The notes under the pieces are model-generated. The model saw only the letters and a program-made list of their open reading frames with translations. It was not told the origin of the DNA and made no database searches. A stretch of 64,000 nt of DNA from positions 124,001 through 188,000 of the forward strand of contig NZ_BBYF01000001.1 in assembly GCF_001894745.1 (NCBI RefSeq), written 5' to 3'. Positions 9,006 through 18,152 of this stretch are shown piece after piece; within the stretch, counting starts at the first letter, position 1; each line of letters starts with the position of its first letter. The position numbers and the translations under genes are program-made. The stretch comes from Paenibacillus sp. NAIST15-1 (GTDB lineage: Bacteria > Bacillota > Bacilli > Paenibacillales > Paenibacillaceae).

Positions 9006-9206
9006 TTATTTCAAGTTAGCCAATTGTTGCTTCATACGACGAACGTCGCCTGCTGCCATTACTGGGCTAGTAGCAAGAACGCGCTTCGTGCGGTTCGATT
9101 TGTGGGAAAGCAAGTGATTGCGGTACGCTTTGTAGCGGCGCACTTTACCTGTTCCCGTAATTTTGAAGCGGCCTTTCAAGCTGCTGTGCGTTTTCATTTT
9201 AGGCAT
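9006..9206 (-). CDS. rpmI: 50S ribosomal protein L35
   Basis: 66 residues starting MPKMKTHSSLKGRFKITGTG, the standard L35 sequence: short, very basic and ending VRRMKQQLANLK. It is a component of the large subunit and the middle gene of the conserved infC-rpmI-rplT operon, with short gaps on both sides. Confidence 0.98.
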   Translation of the reverse strand: MPKMKTHSSLKGRFKITGTGKVRRYKAYRNHLLSHKSNRTKRVLATSPVMAAGDVRRMKQQLANLK

Positions 9207-9268
9207 TATCGTTTCCTCCTCAAGTTCGGTATTCTTATCCGCCGCCTTCTTCTGCGCGGCGGGCCGAA

Positions 9269-9784
9269 TTAGCTGTTCGTCTTCGGCGCCAAAATCATAA
9301 TCATGCTGCGGCCTTCCAGCTTCGGTGTACGTTCAACGATGCAAAGCTCAGTTGCTTCTTTCAGAACGCGCTCCAACACTTTCTTCCCGATATCAGCATG
9401 CGTGATTTCACGTCCGCGGAAACGAACAGAGCATTTCACTTTATCTCCGTCACGCAAAAACTTCAAGACATTGCGGAGCTTCGTATTGAAGTCGTGCTCC
9501 TCGATATTGGCGCGGAACCATACTTCTTTTACATCGACGATCTTCTGGTTCTTGCGCGCTTCCTTCTCTTTCTTCTGTTGCTCATAACGGAACTTTCCGT
9601 AGTCCATAATACGACATACAGGCGGTTTTGCCTGCGGAGCCACGTTTACCAAGTCCAAGTTAGCGTCGTAAGCCATTTGCAGTGCTTCGCGGAACGGCGT
9701 AATGCCAATCTGCTCCCCAGCTGCACCAACTAAGCGAACCTCTCTTGCACGAATGTCCTCGTTAATCAAATGATCCTTGCTAAT
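9269..9784 (-). CDS. infC: Translation initiation factor IF-3 (ATT start)
   Basis: 171 residues when read from the ATT codon at 9784. This start gives the family N-terminus MISKDHLINEDIRAREVRLV, with GGAGGTGG about 9 bases upstream. A longer frame from an ATG at 9817 would begin upstream of that ribosome site and add 11 residues foreign to the family. IF-3 binds the 30S subunit, keeps it apart from 50S and proofreads the start codon. ATT starts on infC are known to let IF-3 repress its own translation. Both IF-3 domains and the central linker are complete. Confidence 0.95.
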   Translation of the reverse strand: MSKDHLINEDIRAREVRLVGAAGEQIGITPFREALQMAYDANLDLVNVAPQAKPPVCRIMDYGKFRYEQQKKEKEARKNQKIVDVKEVWFRANIEEHDFNTKLRNVLKFLRDGDKVKCSVRFRGREITHADIGKKVLERVLKEATELCIVERTPKLEGRSMIMILAPKTNS

Positions 9785-9994
9785 GGTGTGCCACCTCCAT
9801 AATCGAATTTCCTGCATCTAACTGGTTATCGCATAAAAAAGGGATGCAAGCTCATCGAGCCCACATCCCTCACATAGACATTCTAATCTAGTGAGCACTG
9901 CCTAGGCAGTGCGAGTCATAACCAGCCAACAACATGTCGGTCAGGTGAGAAGCGTGGGCTTCTTCTTTCCAATTGCAATATGTGTTTCAAATAC
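9785..9994 (-). ncRNA. infC leader (L20-type autoregulatory leader)
   Basis: About 210 nt of untranslated leader between the promoter at 10001-10030 and infC. It holds an 18-base palindromic stem (9894-9911), a terminator hairpin (9841-9869), and an upstream AGCCCAC (minus strand, 9954-9960) that is complementary to GTGGGCT in the 5' arm of that terminator (9858-9864). The two pairings exclude each other, which is the expected terminator/antiterminator logic. L20 as the ligand is inferred from what is known of the Bacillus operon. Confidence 0.75.
9835..9869 (-). terminator. Attenuator terminator in the infC leader
   Basis: On the minus strand GGGATG...CATCCC closes a hairpin that is followed by six T residues (9835-9840), 51 bases before the ATT start. 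It lies inside the leader, so it acts as a regulated attenuator rather than an operon end. Confidence 0.8.
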
Positions 9995-10000
9995 TTGAAT

Positions 10001-10030
10001 AATATATCACAGTGAACTGAACCAAGTCAA
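10001..10030 (-). promoter_or_regulatory. Sigma-A type promoter of infC
   Basis: TTGACT (10030-10025), an 18-base spacer, then TATATT (10006-10001). The start of transcription should be near 9994. Confidence 0.7.
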
Positions 10031-10056
10031 GCCACTGTTATTATTTTTTTCACGCC

Positions 10057-11295
10057 TTACACTTGCTTGCCTTGCATCTCTTCCAAGCGCACAACTCGTG
10101 TATGCTCAGTATGGCTCCATACCTTGTTGTTCTGAGTGAAGAATGCGTAGAACGTAATCGGCCACCAGGACAGCAAGAATACTGGGAATGTAATCAGAGA
10201 TGCATAGATGCGCCAAGACTTGACGCCTTCCAAAATCAATGCAAGTACGAATACAGCACAGGACAGCACAAGTGACACAACCGGGACCCACTCAGGCAGG
10301 TACTGGAAGAACGTTGCCACATTCGGCCCATTGAAGAATGCTGCATCTACCCACATGAACGCCGTCATGAGGAAGGTAACCAACACGGTATACACCGTAA
10401 TTGTGTACAGCGCCATATCGAACTTCGCCAAGTTGCGCTCTTTGATGCTCTGCCACAGCAGCGGGAAGAAATAACGACGCGCTACGGTAAAGTGACCTTG
10501 CATCCAGCGCAAACGCTGACGAGCCGATGCCTTGAATGTAAGCGGCTTTTCATCAAACACGCGCGCATTATAGTTCAACACTGGGTTGATGCCGTTTTTA
10601 ACACAGCGGGCAGTGAACTCCAAGTCCTCAACCAAGCTCGTTGCACCCCAGCCCATTTCTTTCAGCAGTTTGCTCTCGAAGCACATTCCTGTACCGCCGA
10701 GGAAGTTAGCCATGTTCAAGTTCTTACGGGACAACTGCCATAGACGGTTGCAGTACCAGTATGTTACGCCATAAGCGGCTGTAATCCAAGAATCCTCCGG
10801 ATTCTTCGTATCGATGTATCCTTGAATAACGCGTGCCCCCGAGCACAGATCGTTGTTCATTTCAGTCAAAAAGTCTTTGCTTACCAAGTTGTCAGCGTCG
10901 AGCATAACAACTGCATCGTATTGACGCGGCATTTCCCACAGATTCTTCAACATCCATTCGATGGCATGACCCTTGCCTCGTTGATGCGGATTATGACGCT
11001 CGCAAGCGTAAACGCCATGTTCTCTTACGATATCAGCTGTACCGTCCGTGCAGTTGTCACAGATGACAAACACGTCGTACATTTCTCTTGGATAATCCAG
11101 CGCCTTCAGATTTTCAACCAATGCTCCAATAACGGCTTCTTCATTGTGCGCTGCTACGAGCACAGCGAAGGATTTTTGCGGTTCGTATACTTTTTTCTCT
11201 TTTTTGCGGTAAATACCGAACAGCGACAAGGTAAACTGGTACACCCCAATCGCGGCCAGCAGAACCTGCAAGACGATAAATAACGTATCCACCAT
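10057..11295 (-). CDS. Membrane glycosyltransferase, family 2
   Basis: A 412-residue processive-type GT2 enzyme. Residues 1-25 form a membrane segment. The GT-A catalytic part runs about 42-290 and contains AAHNEE, CDNCTDGT, MLDADN (the DxD-like acid pair), a VEDLEFTARC acceptor acid and the QRLRW motif that defines BcsA/IcaA-like enzymes. Three to four C-terminal helices follow. It should add sugars from a nucleotide-sugar donor to a membrane-linked or secreted glycan; product unknown. No partner exopolysaccharide genes flank it. AAGGGGGA precedes the ATG. Confidence 0.9.
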   Translation of the reverse strand: MVDTLFIVLQVLLAAIGVYQFTLSLFGIYRKKEKKVYEPQKSFAVLVAAHNEEAVIGALVENLKALDYPREMYDVFVICDNCTDGTADIVREHGVYACERHNPHQRGKGHAIEWMLKNLWEMPRQYDAVVMLDADNLVSKDFLTEMNNDLCSGARVIQGYIDTKNPEDSWITAAYGVTYWYCNRLWQLSRKNLNMANFLGGTGMCFESKLLKEMGWGATSLVEDLEFTARCVKNGINPVLNYNARVFDEKPLTFKASARQRLRWMQGHFTVARRYFFPLLWQSIKERNLAKFDMALYTITVYTVLVTFLMTAFMWVDAAFFNGPNVATFFQYLPEWVPVVSLVLSCAVFVLALILEGVKSWRIYASLITFPVFLLSWWPITFYAFFTQNNKVWSHTEHTRVVRLEEMQGKQV

Positions 11296-12148
11296 GCTTG
11301 GTGTCCCCCTTTTAAATAACCCCTACTTCAATTTCATTGTTGCGTCAACGAACATGGCGCTCTCTTTTTATGTATGAACGCATGCTCATCAACTCTATAT
11401 ATGGTTTACCCCGCTGAAAACGGTCGATCACGATTTTCTAATGTTTGCTTTCATTTGTCAAAACCTTTTATTGGCTTTCAACGCTTGAATATGAACATTA
11501 TCGCCGAAGTTACTGTGCGAAGTCGCATCGAATCATGCTTTCCCGCAAGGTTATGTTATATTTTCATCCAAATGCTAAGAAATTATGGCTTTTGACCCCC
11601 TTTTCGTCAAAATTTGCTGTTCTTTCAAAGCTGATCCAGGATCCGAAAGACAATGAGAATGGAACAATTTACTTTTTTTGTGTTAGGGATATGCCGCCCT
11701 CTCTTTATTATGGACGTATTACAACGGAAGAAAGTTTCAGGTAATGTTTATTACCCGTTTGGAATATATGGAAAACATGTCTCTGGCATTATCTTCATAC
11801 AGCATTGCCAAAGATGCTGATGAATAGAACCCTTACCATTCATAACCTCTGTCATAGCGGATTCACCACATAATCCTACCGTACATGCTACACCTTTCAT
11901 TACAGGGCACTACAGCAAGATAATCGGAGAAATAGGCATTCTACGTGCGTAATTCGCGATTTTGCAGGCAGTATCACTTCAAGGTAAAATAGGAATAACT
12001 TGTTGAAATGCTCGGCATTTGAAAATATGATTAAAGATGCTCTTTGAACTTGTAGCGACTTCAGATAAAATTCACAAACCCATCATCTTCTGTTAATGTT
12101 ACGCTGTTACGATCATATTATTAAATACCGGATAACGGAGGAACCGAC
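11296..12148. other. Long gene-free region
   Basis: About 850 bases, AT-richer than its neighbours, between a minus-strand glycosyltransferase and a plus-strand phosphatase. Short open frames exist (for example 11445-11744) but lack ribosome sites and a recognisable product. I see no tRNA, repeat or riboswitch consensus. It must include two divergent promoters; the rest is unexplained. Confidence 0.5.
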
Positions 12149-12682
12149 ATGACCCGTGTTATCGCGTGGCTGGGTAATCGTGAGCGTCAATTATTCTTTT
12201 GGATTAATCACCGGCTGCATCACCGGAGCATGAATATTATATTATATACATTGACCCATCTGGGCGGGGCAACCTTTACGATTGCCTTTACCTTGCTGCT
12301 TGCCTGGCTGGCGCCTAATCCATGGAATATCGTTGGCTGGCAATGTGTTGCTGCGCTTGCCGTAAGCCACCTGCCTGTCGCCTTAATTAAGAAGTGGTAT
12401 CCGCGTGTGCGTCCACACTTAGCATTGCCTAATATACGCACATTCCGCAAGCCGCTTGTTGACCATTCATTTCCTTCTGGACATACGACAGCCATATTCT
12501 CAGTCGTTGTCCCGCTCATAATAGCTAACCCGACTCTGTCATGGGGACTTCTGCCGATTGCATGTATCGTCGCACTGTCCCGTATGTACTTAGGACTTCA
12601 CTATCCATCCGACTGTCTTGCTGGCGCATTCATCGGTACAGGCGCTGCCGTAAGTACTGTCGCTTTATGGCCTATTGTGTAA
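12149..12682 (+). CDS. PAP2-family phosphatase, membrane-bound
   Basis: 177 residues with five to six hydrophobic segments. All three PAP2 signature motifs are present: KKWYPRVRP (about residues 86-94), PSGH (110-113) and SRMYLGLHYPSD (near 145-156). The enzyme should dephosphorylate a lipid phosphate or pyrophosphate; undecaprenyl pyrophosphate (BcrC-like) or phosphatidate are the usual substrates. GGAGGAACCGAC precedes the ATG. The next gene, also envelope-lipid related, follows after 82 bases, so cotranscription is possible. Confidence 0.9.
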   Translation: MTRVIAWLGNRERQLFFWINHRLHHRSMNIILYTLTHLGGATFTIAFTLLLAWLAPNPWNIVGWQCVAALAVSHLPVALIKKWYPRVRPHLALPNIRTFRKPLVDHSFPSGHTTAIFSVVVPLIIANPTLSWGLLPIACIVALSRMYLGLHYPSDCLAGAFIGTGAAVSTVALWPIV

Positions 12683-12764
12683 TTACGGACATCAGGTATA
12701 GTAGGGTATAGAAATTATGAGAACCATTATATACCTAGAAGATCGAATAAAAGGGTGAAATACC

Positions 12765-13970
12765 GTGCATCAAGCAATGACATTTACACTTCCCTCCGGT
12801 ACCATCACACTTGGTGCCGAGCACGAAGGAAAGAAGCGTATACTGCTGCTGTCAGAGCGTTTCGGAGCTGGTCACACCCAAGCTGCCCATGCACTTGCTG
12901 TCAGCCTTCGCAAGCTGTCTCCGCATGTGCAAACTCGTGTGATGGAGCTTGGGAGCTTCCTTAACCCAAAGACAGCTCCGCTCATTATAGAAGCATATCG
13001 CAAGACTGTGCTTGTACAGCCGAAGCTGGTAGGCTTTATGTATAAGACACAGTACAATAGATCGCTAAATCGACTGACTACAATGGCGCTGCACCGGGTA
13101 TTCTACACTCATGCTATGTCCGTTATGCGTCAGCTTAAGCCTGATATGATCGTATGCACTCATCCGATCCCAAGCGCTGTCATTTCCCGATTGCGCAGGC
13201 TTGGACTTAATGTCCCGCTCTGTACGGTCATTACCGATTATGACGCGCATGCAGCCTGGGTGAGTCCGGCTGTGAATCGCTATTTCGTCTCAACGCCAGA
13301 GGTGAAGGAGAAGCTAGAACTGCATGGCGTAAGCAGCGATTCCATACAAGTGACAGGGATTCCTGTCCATCCGAATTTCTGGGAGCCGCATGATGGAATG
13401 GGCAAATCATCCATCCGCGCCCGCTTCGGGCTGAAAGACATGCCGACTGTGCTCGTCATGGGCGGCGGTTGGGGAATGATGGATTCGACACAATCCACAG
13501 AGCTGCTCACCCGCTGGCGCAAAGATGTACAGTTTATTTTTTGTATCGGGAATAATGAGAAACTTCGCCGTCGTATGCTGGAGAATCCTCGCTTCCAGTA
13601 TGAGAATATTCATCTGATGGGTTACACCAAGGAAGTTGACCAATTGATGGATGTGTCCGACCTGCTCGTTACCAAGCCAGGCGGGATGACTTGTACCGAG
13701 GCGCTGGCCAAGGGAATTCCGATGCTCTTCTATCAGCCGCTTCCCGGCCAAGAGGAAGAGAATGCCCACTACTTCACGGAGAAGGGATATGGCGAGTCGA
13801 TCGAGTCTGCACATACGATTACGAAATGGATGAATCTTCTTGTACATCATTATGATGAGGTCTCCGCACGCCGCTTAGAGCATGAGCAGAAGGCATCTCG
13901 TTATCATCCTAAGGTATGTGCGGAAGCAATTCTTCAAATGATGAATGTGCCATTTACTTCAATCGAATAA
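12765..13970 (+). CDS. Diacylglycerol glucosyltransferase-like enzyme (UgtP/MGDG synthase family)
   Basis: 401 residues. The N-terminal MGDG-synthase-type domain (about 25-195) begins with ILLLSERFGAGHTQAAHAL, and the C-terminal GT-B domain has VLVMGGGWGMMD and TKPGGMTCTEAL, the nucleotide-sugar binding loop. The family transfers glucose or galactose from UDP-sugar to diacylglycerol, giving glycolipids and lipoteichoic acid anchors. It starts with GTG at 12765, 7 bases behind AAAGGGTG. It follows the PAP2 phosphatase, whose product could be its acceptor; that link is inference. Confidence 0.87.
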   Translation: MHQAMTFTLPSGTITLGAEHEGKKRILLLSERFGAGHTQAAHALAVSLRKLSPHVQTRVMELGSFLNPKTAPLIIEAYRKTVLVQPKLVGFMYKTQYNRSLNRLTTMALHRVFYTHAMSVMRQLKPDMIVCTHPIPSAVISRLRRLGLNVPLCTVITDYDAHAAWVSPAVNRYFVSTPEVKEKLELHGVSSDSIQVTGIPVHPNFWEPHDGMGKSSIRARFGLKDMPTVLVMGGGWGMMDSTQSTELLTRWRKDVQFIFCIGNNEKLRRRMLENPRFQYENIHLMGYTKEVDQLMDVSDLLVTKPGGMTCTEALAKGIPMLFYQPLPGQEEENAHYFTEKGYGESIESAHTITKWMNLLVHHYDEVSARRLEHEQKASRYHPKVCAEAILQMMNVPFTSIE

Positions 13971-13975
13971 CAGTA

Positions 13976-14044
13976 AAGCCGCTATCAAGCATGCGGATGA
14001 TGAAGCACTGTCATCCATCATTCATGCAGAATAGCGGCTTTTTT
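13976..14044 (+). terminator. Long terminator hairpin, probably bidirectional
   Basis: AAGCCGCTAT...ATAGCGGCTT closes a stem extended internally by GCATG/CATGC and GGATGATG/CATC-TCAT segments, then TTTT. It lies between the converging glucosyltransferase and trmB genes. Confidence 0.85.
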
Positions 14045-14073
14045 GATCGTCCATATATGATTTCGACCCGGAA

Positions 14074-14796
14074 TTAACGGGATGCGTAAGGCTCATTGTG
14101 AGGCAAGGAAGAGCGGTACTGCTTGTATGCCTGATCCCCAACGAGCACCTCGACACGATGAATATTCATGCCTTTGCCCATAAATTTCTCTTCGTACTCT
14201 GTCATAACATGCTCTTCATTGATGCCATCACGATGCAGGTTCAAGGAGATATTCCGCATTTGAAGCCCCATCTCTGCGAAGGAGTTCAAGGAAAACTCGA
14301 ATAAGGTCTCTGAATCCGTTTTGAAATGAATCTCACCTGTATTGCTCAATGCATAACGATACTTCTCAACAAGACGCGAATGGGTCAAGCGACGGCGTGC
14401 GTGCTTCTTCTTCGGCCACGGATCACTGAAGTTCAAGTATACGCGCTCAAGTTCGCCTTCTGCAAAAATTTGCTCCAAAAATTCGACATTCGCGCGCACC
14501 AGCCTCAGGTTGGACGCTTCCTGCATTCCTGCTTCTTCGCGAAATAATCGAGCCTTCTCACATCCGCGAGCGATCAACTCATCGTACATATCCACGCCGA
14601 TGAAGTTGATGTCTGGGTACTTCAAGCTCATCTTACTGATGAACTGCCCTTTTCCCATTCCCAGCTCAACATATATGGGGCGGTCATTTCCGAACGCCTC
14701 ACTCCATTTGCCCTTCAACTGCTCCGGCTCAAGCACGACCAAGTCGGTTTGCTCTGCAAGCAGCTCTTTTGCTCCTCTTTTGCCACGTAAGCGCAT
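14074..14796 (-). CDS. trmB: tRNA (guanine-N7-)-methyltransferase
   Basis: A 240-residue class I methyltransferase that puts the 7-methyl group on G46 of tRNA variable loops, using S-adenosylmethionine. SAM-binding VELGMGKGQF lies near residue 41-50, and the family signature NFSDPWPKKKHARRRL near 121-136, with the later FKTDSETLFEFS and VMTEYEEKFMGKG motifs. GGAGGAAAG lies about 10 bases before the ATG. The length is normal and it is a single gene. Confidence 0.96.
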   Translation of the reverse strand: MRLRGKRGAKELLAEQTDLVVLEPEQLKGKWSEAFGNDRPIYVELGMGKGQFISKMSLKYPDINFIGVDMYDELIARGCEKARLFREEAGMQEASNLRLVRANVEFLEQIFAEGELERVYLNFSDPWPKKKHARRRLTHSRLVEKYRYALSNTGEIHFKTDSETLFEFSLNSFAEMGLQMRNISLNLHRDGINEEHVMTEYEEKFMGKGMNIHRVEVLVGDQAYKQYRSSLPHNEPYASR

Positions 14797-15029
14797 GTGT
14801 GCTTTCCTCCATACTGATTATGCTCCAAGCCCTTATTGTGCATGACAAGCGATAAAAAGTAAAGACGGCGATGCAGGCAAATAAGAACAACAGAGCTTGC
14901 CCGCTGTCTTCGCTTTTACGGCTAAATCTGCTACAATAATACAATGGGATTGTTATCGATAAGCTTTCGTTTATTGACAGCGCACGTTTCGCATAACAAT
15001 CAACTTATACTGCAATTGAAAGGGCTTGT

Positions 15030-15998
15030 ATGCCATTGGACGGCTTCATACACACACAATCGACTTCCCCCCTCTTGTGGGGAGACAAGCGGTTTCATAC
15101 ATGGAATTATGAGATGCGCGAGCAATTCGGAGAAAAGGTATTCAAAGTGATGCTCGACGCTGGGTTTACCTGTCCGAATCGGGACGGAAGCATCGCGATT
15201 GGCGGCTGTACGTTCTGCAGCTCGCGTGGTTCCGGAGATTTCGCCGGTCGTCGGCGCGACGATCTGGTCACTCAATTCAACACCATTCGAGACAGACAAC
15301 ATGCGAAATGGCCAAACGCCAAATATATCGGCTATTTTCAAGCTTATACGAATACGTATGCACCAGTGGACGTATTGCGAGATTACTTCGAAGTCATTCT
15401 TGAGCAGCCTGGTGTCGTCGGCTTGTCCATTGCGACACGGCCTGACTGTTTGCCGGATGATGTTGTCGAATACTTGGCAGAGCTTAATAAGCGCACGTAT
15501 TTATGGATCGAGATGGGACTGCAGACAATTCATGAATCGACATCTCAGCTTATTAACCGCGCGCATGACACGGCATGCTACATCGAAGCCGTAGAGAAGC
15601 TGCGCAAGCATAATATTCGCGTCTGCACTCACATCATCTACGGACTACCGCAAGAGACGCATAGTATGATGCTCGAGACGGCCCAAGCTGTCGCTCAGAT
15701 GGATGTGCAAGGCATTAAGCTTCATCTACTTCATCTCATGCGCAAGACCCCGATGGTGAAGCAATATGAAGCTGGATTGCTGCGCTTCCTGGAGATGGAT
15801 GAGTATATCAAGCTTATCGTCGATTCGCTTGAAATGCTTCCTCCGGAGATGATCGTCCACCGCGTTACAGGTGACGCACCGCGGGACTTAATTATTGGAC
15901 CGATGTGGAGCATGAGAAAATGGGAAGTGCTCAATGGCATTGATGCGGAGCTGAAACGGCGCAATACGTGGCAGGGCAAGTATTGGAGGGAGTCATAA
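15030..15998 (+). CDS. ytqA: Radical SAM protein YtqA (tRNA wobble uridine pathway)
   Basis: 322 residues of the TIGR01212 radical SAM family. The cluster-binding cysteines are C48, C60 and C63 in TCPNRDGSIAIGGCTFC, a longer spacing than the usual CxxxCxxC. Next come the family's YFQAYTNTYAP and IATRPDCLP segments. Recent work on Bacillus assigns this family (MnmL) to synthesis of mnm5s2U at tRNA position 34 together with the next gene; I rely on recollection for that. AAAGGG lies 6 bases before the ATG. One base separates it from ytqB, so the two are co-translated. Confidence 0.88.
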   Translation: MPLDGFIHTQSTSPLLWGDKRFHTWNYEMREQFGEKVFKVMLDAGFTCPNRDGSIAIGGCTFCSSRGSGDFAGRRRDDLVTQFNTIRDRQHAKWPNAKYIGYFQAYTNTYAPVDVLRDYFEVILEQPGVVGLSIATRPDCLPDDVVEYLAELNKRTYLWIEMGLQTIHESTSQLINRAHDTACYIEAVEKLRKHNIRVCTHIIYGLPQETHSMMLETAQAVAQMDVQGIKLHLLHLMRKTPMVKQYEAGLLRFLEMDEYIKLIVDSLEMLPPEMIVHRVTGDAPRDLIIGPMWSMRKWEVLNGIDAELKRRNTWQGKYWRES

Positions 15999-15999
15999 G

Positions 16000-16587
16000 A
16001 TGGGATTTCTATCTGTACTTGGCTATGCTCAGCAAGTGGTGAAGGAGCGCGTGCAGCCCGGTGAACGCGTAATTGATGCAACGATGGGAACAGGAGTAGA
16101 TACCCTATTCCTCGCCCGCCTTACTGGATCGCGCGGCTCAGTAGCCGCCTTCGATGTCCAGGATGAAGCGCTCGAGTTGACTCGCAAGCGGCTTCATCGT
16201 GAGCTAGGCGAAGACGAATGCGCAAATGTCAGCCTGCTTCAAGCCAGCCATCATGCCATGAATAAATTGCTGGGCGAAGAATGGTTCGGTACGACCGCTG
16301 CCATTATGTTCAATCTTGGGTATTTGCCTACGAATGAAGCAGATAAGCGCATTATGACCGTCCCTGAGACGACACTTACAGCACTCGACAACGGTTTATC
16401 CATGCTGCGGCCCGGCGGAGTGCTTAGTATTGTACTCTATCCCGGACACAGTGGCGGCGATGATGAGGCCGATCAAGTGCGAGCTTGGGCGGAGTCTCTT
16501 CCAGCTCGTCTTGGGCAAGCCGTTATTTATCGAATGCTGCAGCGTCCAGATGCACCTTATGTCATTGCGGTAGAGAAACGAAAATAA
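16000..16587 (+). CDS. ytqB: SAM-dependent tRNA methyltransferase YtqB/MnmM
   Basis: A 195-residue class I methyltransferase (PF06962). Motif I reads VIDATMGTGVDTLFLA (about residues 25-40); later come MFNLGYLP and the LYPGHSGGDDE loop typical of YtqB. The family was renamed MnmM because it methylates 5-aminomethyl-2-thiouridine in tRNA; that comes from published work, not this sequence. It begins two bases after the ytqA stop codon, with GGAGGGAG just upstream inside ytqA, matching the gene order in Bacillus subtilis. Confidence 0.9.
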   Translation: MGFLSVLGYAQQVVKERVQPGERVIDATMGTGVDTLFLARLTGSRGSVAAFDVQDEALELTRKRLHRELGEDECANVSLLQASHHAMNKLLGEEWFGTTAAIMFNLGYLPTNEADKRIMTVPETTLTALDNGLSMLRPGGVLSIVLYPGHSGGDDEADQVRAWAESLPARLGQAVIYRMLQRPDAPYVIAVEKRK

Positions 16588-16693
16588 CATCTGATCGCGT
16601 GTAGAGCCTTTCCCACTTGGATTGGCAATTGCAGCTTCCGCTTCGATATCTGTCCCACCATCCTGTTCACCATGTTGAAGGAGTTGTTGTCAA

Positions 16694-17089
16694 ATGGCAG
16701 TTCGCAAAATGGAGCACGTTGGGATCATGGTTCGCAATATAGAACAATCCATTCGATTCTATGAGGAAGTCATCGGCTTGAAGCTGAAAGGAACCCTTCT
16801 TCATACGAATGGTGTCATTCGCCTCGCCTTTCTCGGATGGGACGGTGCTGACGAAACGGAAGTTGAACTTGTAGAAGGTTATCCTGGAAGCTTAACGGAA
16901 GAAGGCAGGGTTCACCATATCGCCTTCACTGTTGACGATATAGAGGCTGAGTTGGCTCGAATGAAGAGCCTGCCTCATGTTGAGCTTATTGATGAAGAAC
17001 TGGTTACCTTGCCGAACGGCAGCCGCTATTTTTTCTTTAAGGGTCCGGACGGCGAGAGACTTGAGTTTTTCCAATCAACTAGATACTAG
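16694..17089 (+). CDS. VOC-family (glyoxalase-like) protein
   Basis: 131 residues with two beta-alpha-beta-beta-beta modules. The N-terminal MEHVGIMVRNIEQSIRFYEEV and the central GRVHHIAFTVDDIEAELARM match the vicinal oxygen chelate fold, with His and Glu residues placed to bind a metal (H8, H73-H74, and E near the end in RLEFFQ). It could be a glyoxalase, dioxygenase or resistance protein; the substrate is not evident. AAGGAG lies 10 bases before the ATG. manA follows after 21 bases, so the two may be cotranscribed. Confidence 0.85.
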   Translation: MAVRKMEHVGIMVRNIEQSIRFYEEVIGLKLKGTLLHTNGVIRLAFLGWDGADETEVELVEGYPGSLTEEGRVHHIAFTVDDIEAELARMKSLPHVELIDEELVTLPNGSRYFFFKGPDGERLEFFQSTRY

Positions 17090-17110
17090 ACAACTCGGGA
17101 GTGAGAGAAC

Positions 17111-18079
17111 ATGACAAGACCTTATCCATTGAAGTTTCAACCAGAATTTAAAGAACGCGTATGGGGCGGCCGTGCTCTGACGCAATTCGGATTGGATTTG
17201 CCAGAAGGACATATTGGTGAAGGTTGGATGATCGGCGATCATCCGAATGGTACGACGAAGGTCGTTAACGGTGAACTGGCTGGACTTGGCTTGGACGAAG
17301 TACGTGAACAATACGGCAAGGAATGGTTCGGCTCCAAGGGCTTCTCTGAGAAGAACGGCCGATTCCCACTGCTTATCAAGCTGTTGGACTGCAATGATGA
17401 TCTCTCAGTTCAGGTACACCCTACTGACACGTATGAAGGTCTGCCGCAAGGCGAACTGGGCAAGACAGAGATGTGGTATGTGCTGGACGCGAAGCCAGGC
17501 GCGAAAATCATTTACGGCTTGAAGGAAGGCATTGATCGCGCAGCAATGGCAGAGGCGATCGAAGATGGCCGCATTATGGAGGTTCTCCAAGAAGTATCCG
17601 TACAGGCCGGAGATACCTTCTACATTCCAGCTGGTACGGTTCACGCACTATGTGCGGGCGTCGTAGTCGCTGAGATCCAACAGAACTCCGATACCACTTA
17701 CCGCCTGTACGACTACAATCGTCCAGGTCTCGACGGCAAGCCGCGCGAGCTGCATATTGAGGATTCCTTGAATGTCATCGCATACGAAGGCGCTGGCGCA
17801 ACTCGCATGTCTACAAATGGCGCTGTCGCTAACGAGTGGCTGGTGCTTGCGGAGTCTCCGTACTTCCGTGTAGAAAAAGGCATCGTTGAGAAGCCATGGG
17901 CACTCGCAACAACAGAAGAGAGCTTCGTCATTCTTGTTGTATGCGAAGGAACAGGCACACTTACAACTGCTAACGAGCAAATCGCTTTCAAAGCAGGCGA
18001 ATGCTTCCTGCTTCCTGCCAACCTTGGTGAATATACGCTTGATGGCAACTGCACTGTATTGCGCTCTGTTGCTCCTTAA
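17111..18079 (+). CDS. manA: Mannose-6-phosphate isomerase, class I
   Basis: 322 residues, the compact Bacillus-type form. The enzyme interconverts mannose 6-phosphate and fructose 6-phosphate with a zinc ion. The zinc site is visible in LSVQVHPTD (Gln-x-His, about residues 97-105), KTEMWYVLD and GTVHAL, all in a cupin fold, followed by QQNSDTTYRLYDYNR. A GGGAGTGAG ribosome site precedes the ATG. It follows the VOC gene closely and is followed by a hairpin. It probably feeds mannose into glycolysis or supplies GDP-mannose precursors. Confidence 0.95.
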   Translation: MTRPYPLKFQPEFKERVWGGRALTQFGLDLPEGHIGEGWMIGDHPNGTTKVVNGELAGLGLDEVREQYGKEWFGSKGFSEKNGRFPLLIKLLDCNDDLSVQVHPTDTYEGLPQGELGKTEMWYVLDAKPGAKIIYGLKEGIDRAAMAEAIEDGRIMEVLQEVSVQAGDTFYIPAGTVHALCAGVVVAEIQQNSDTTYRLYDYNRPGLDGKPRELHIEDSLNVIAYEGAGATRMSTNGAVANEWLVLAESPYFRVEKGIVEKPWALATTEESFVILVVCEGTGTLTTANEQIAFKAGECFLLPANLGEYTLDGNCTVLRSVAP

Positions 18080-18097
18080 TGCACGCATAATTGACTC

Positions 18098-18130
18098 GGC
18101 ATCCGATTCCTTACGGGGAGACCGGGTGCC
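18098..18130 (+). terminator. Terminator after manA
   Basis: GGCATCCG/CGGGTGCC stem (one T-G pair) followed by ATTTTATT, 19 bases after the manA stop. Confidence 0.65.
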
Positions 18131-18152
18131 ATTTTATTAGCAAGCGGCCTAC

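Noticed and set aside
10822-11283. 153-residue plus-strand open frame
   Set aside because: Antisense to the GT2 gene, no ribosome site.
11445-11744. 99-residue open frame in the gene-free region
   Set aside because: No ribosome site, no hydrophobic or domain pattern, biased towards random AT-rich codons.
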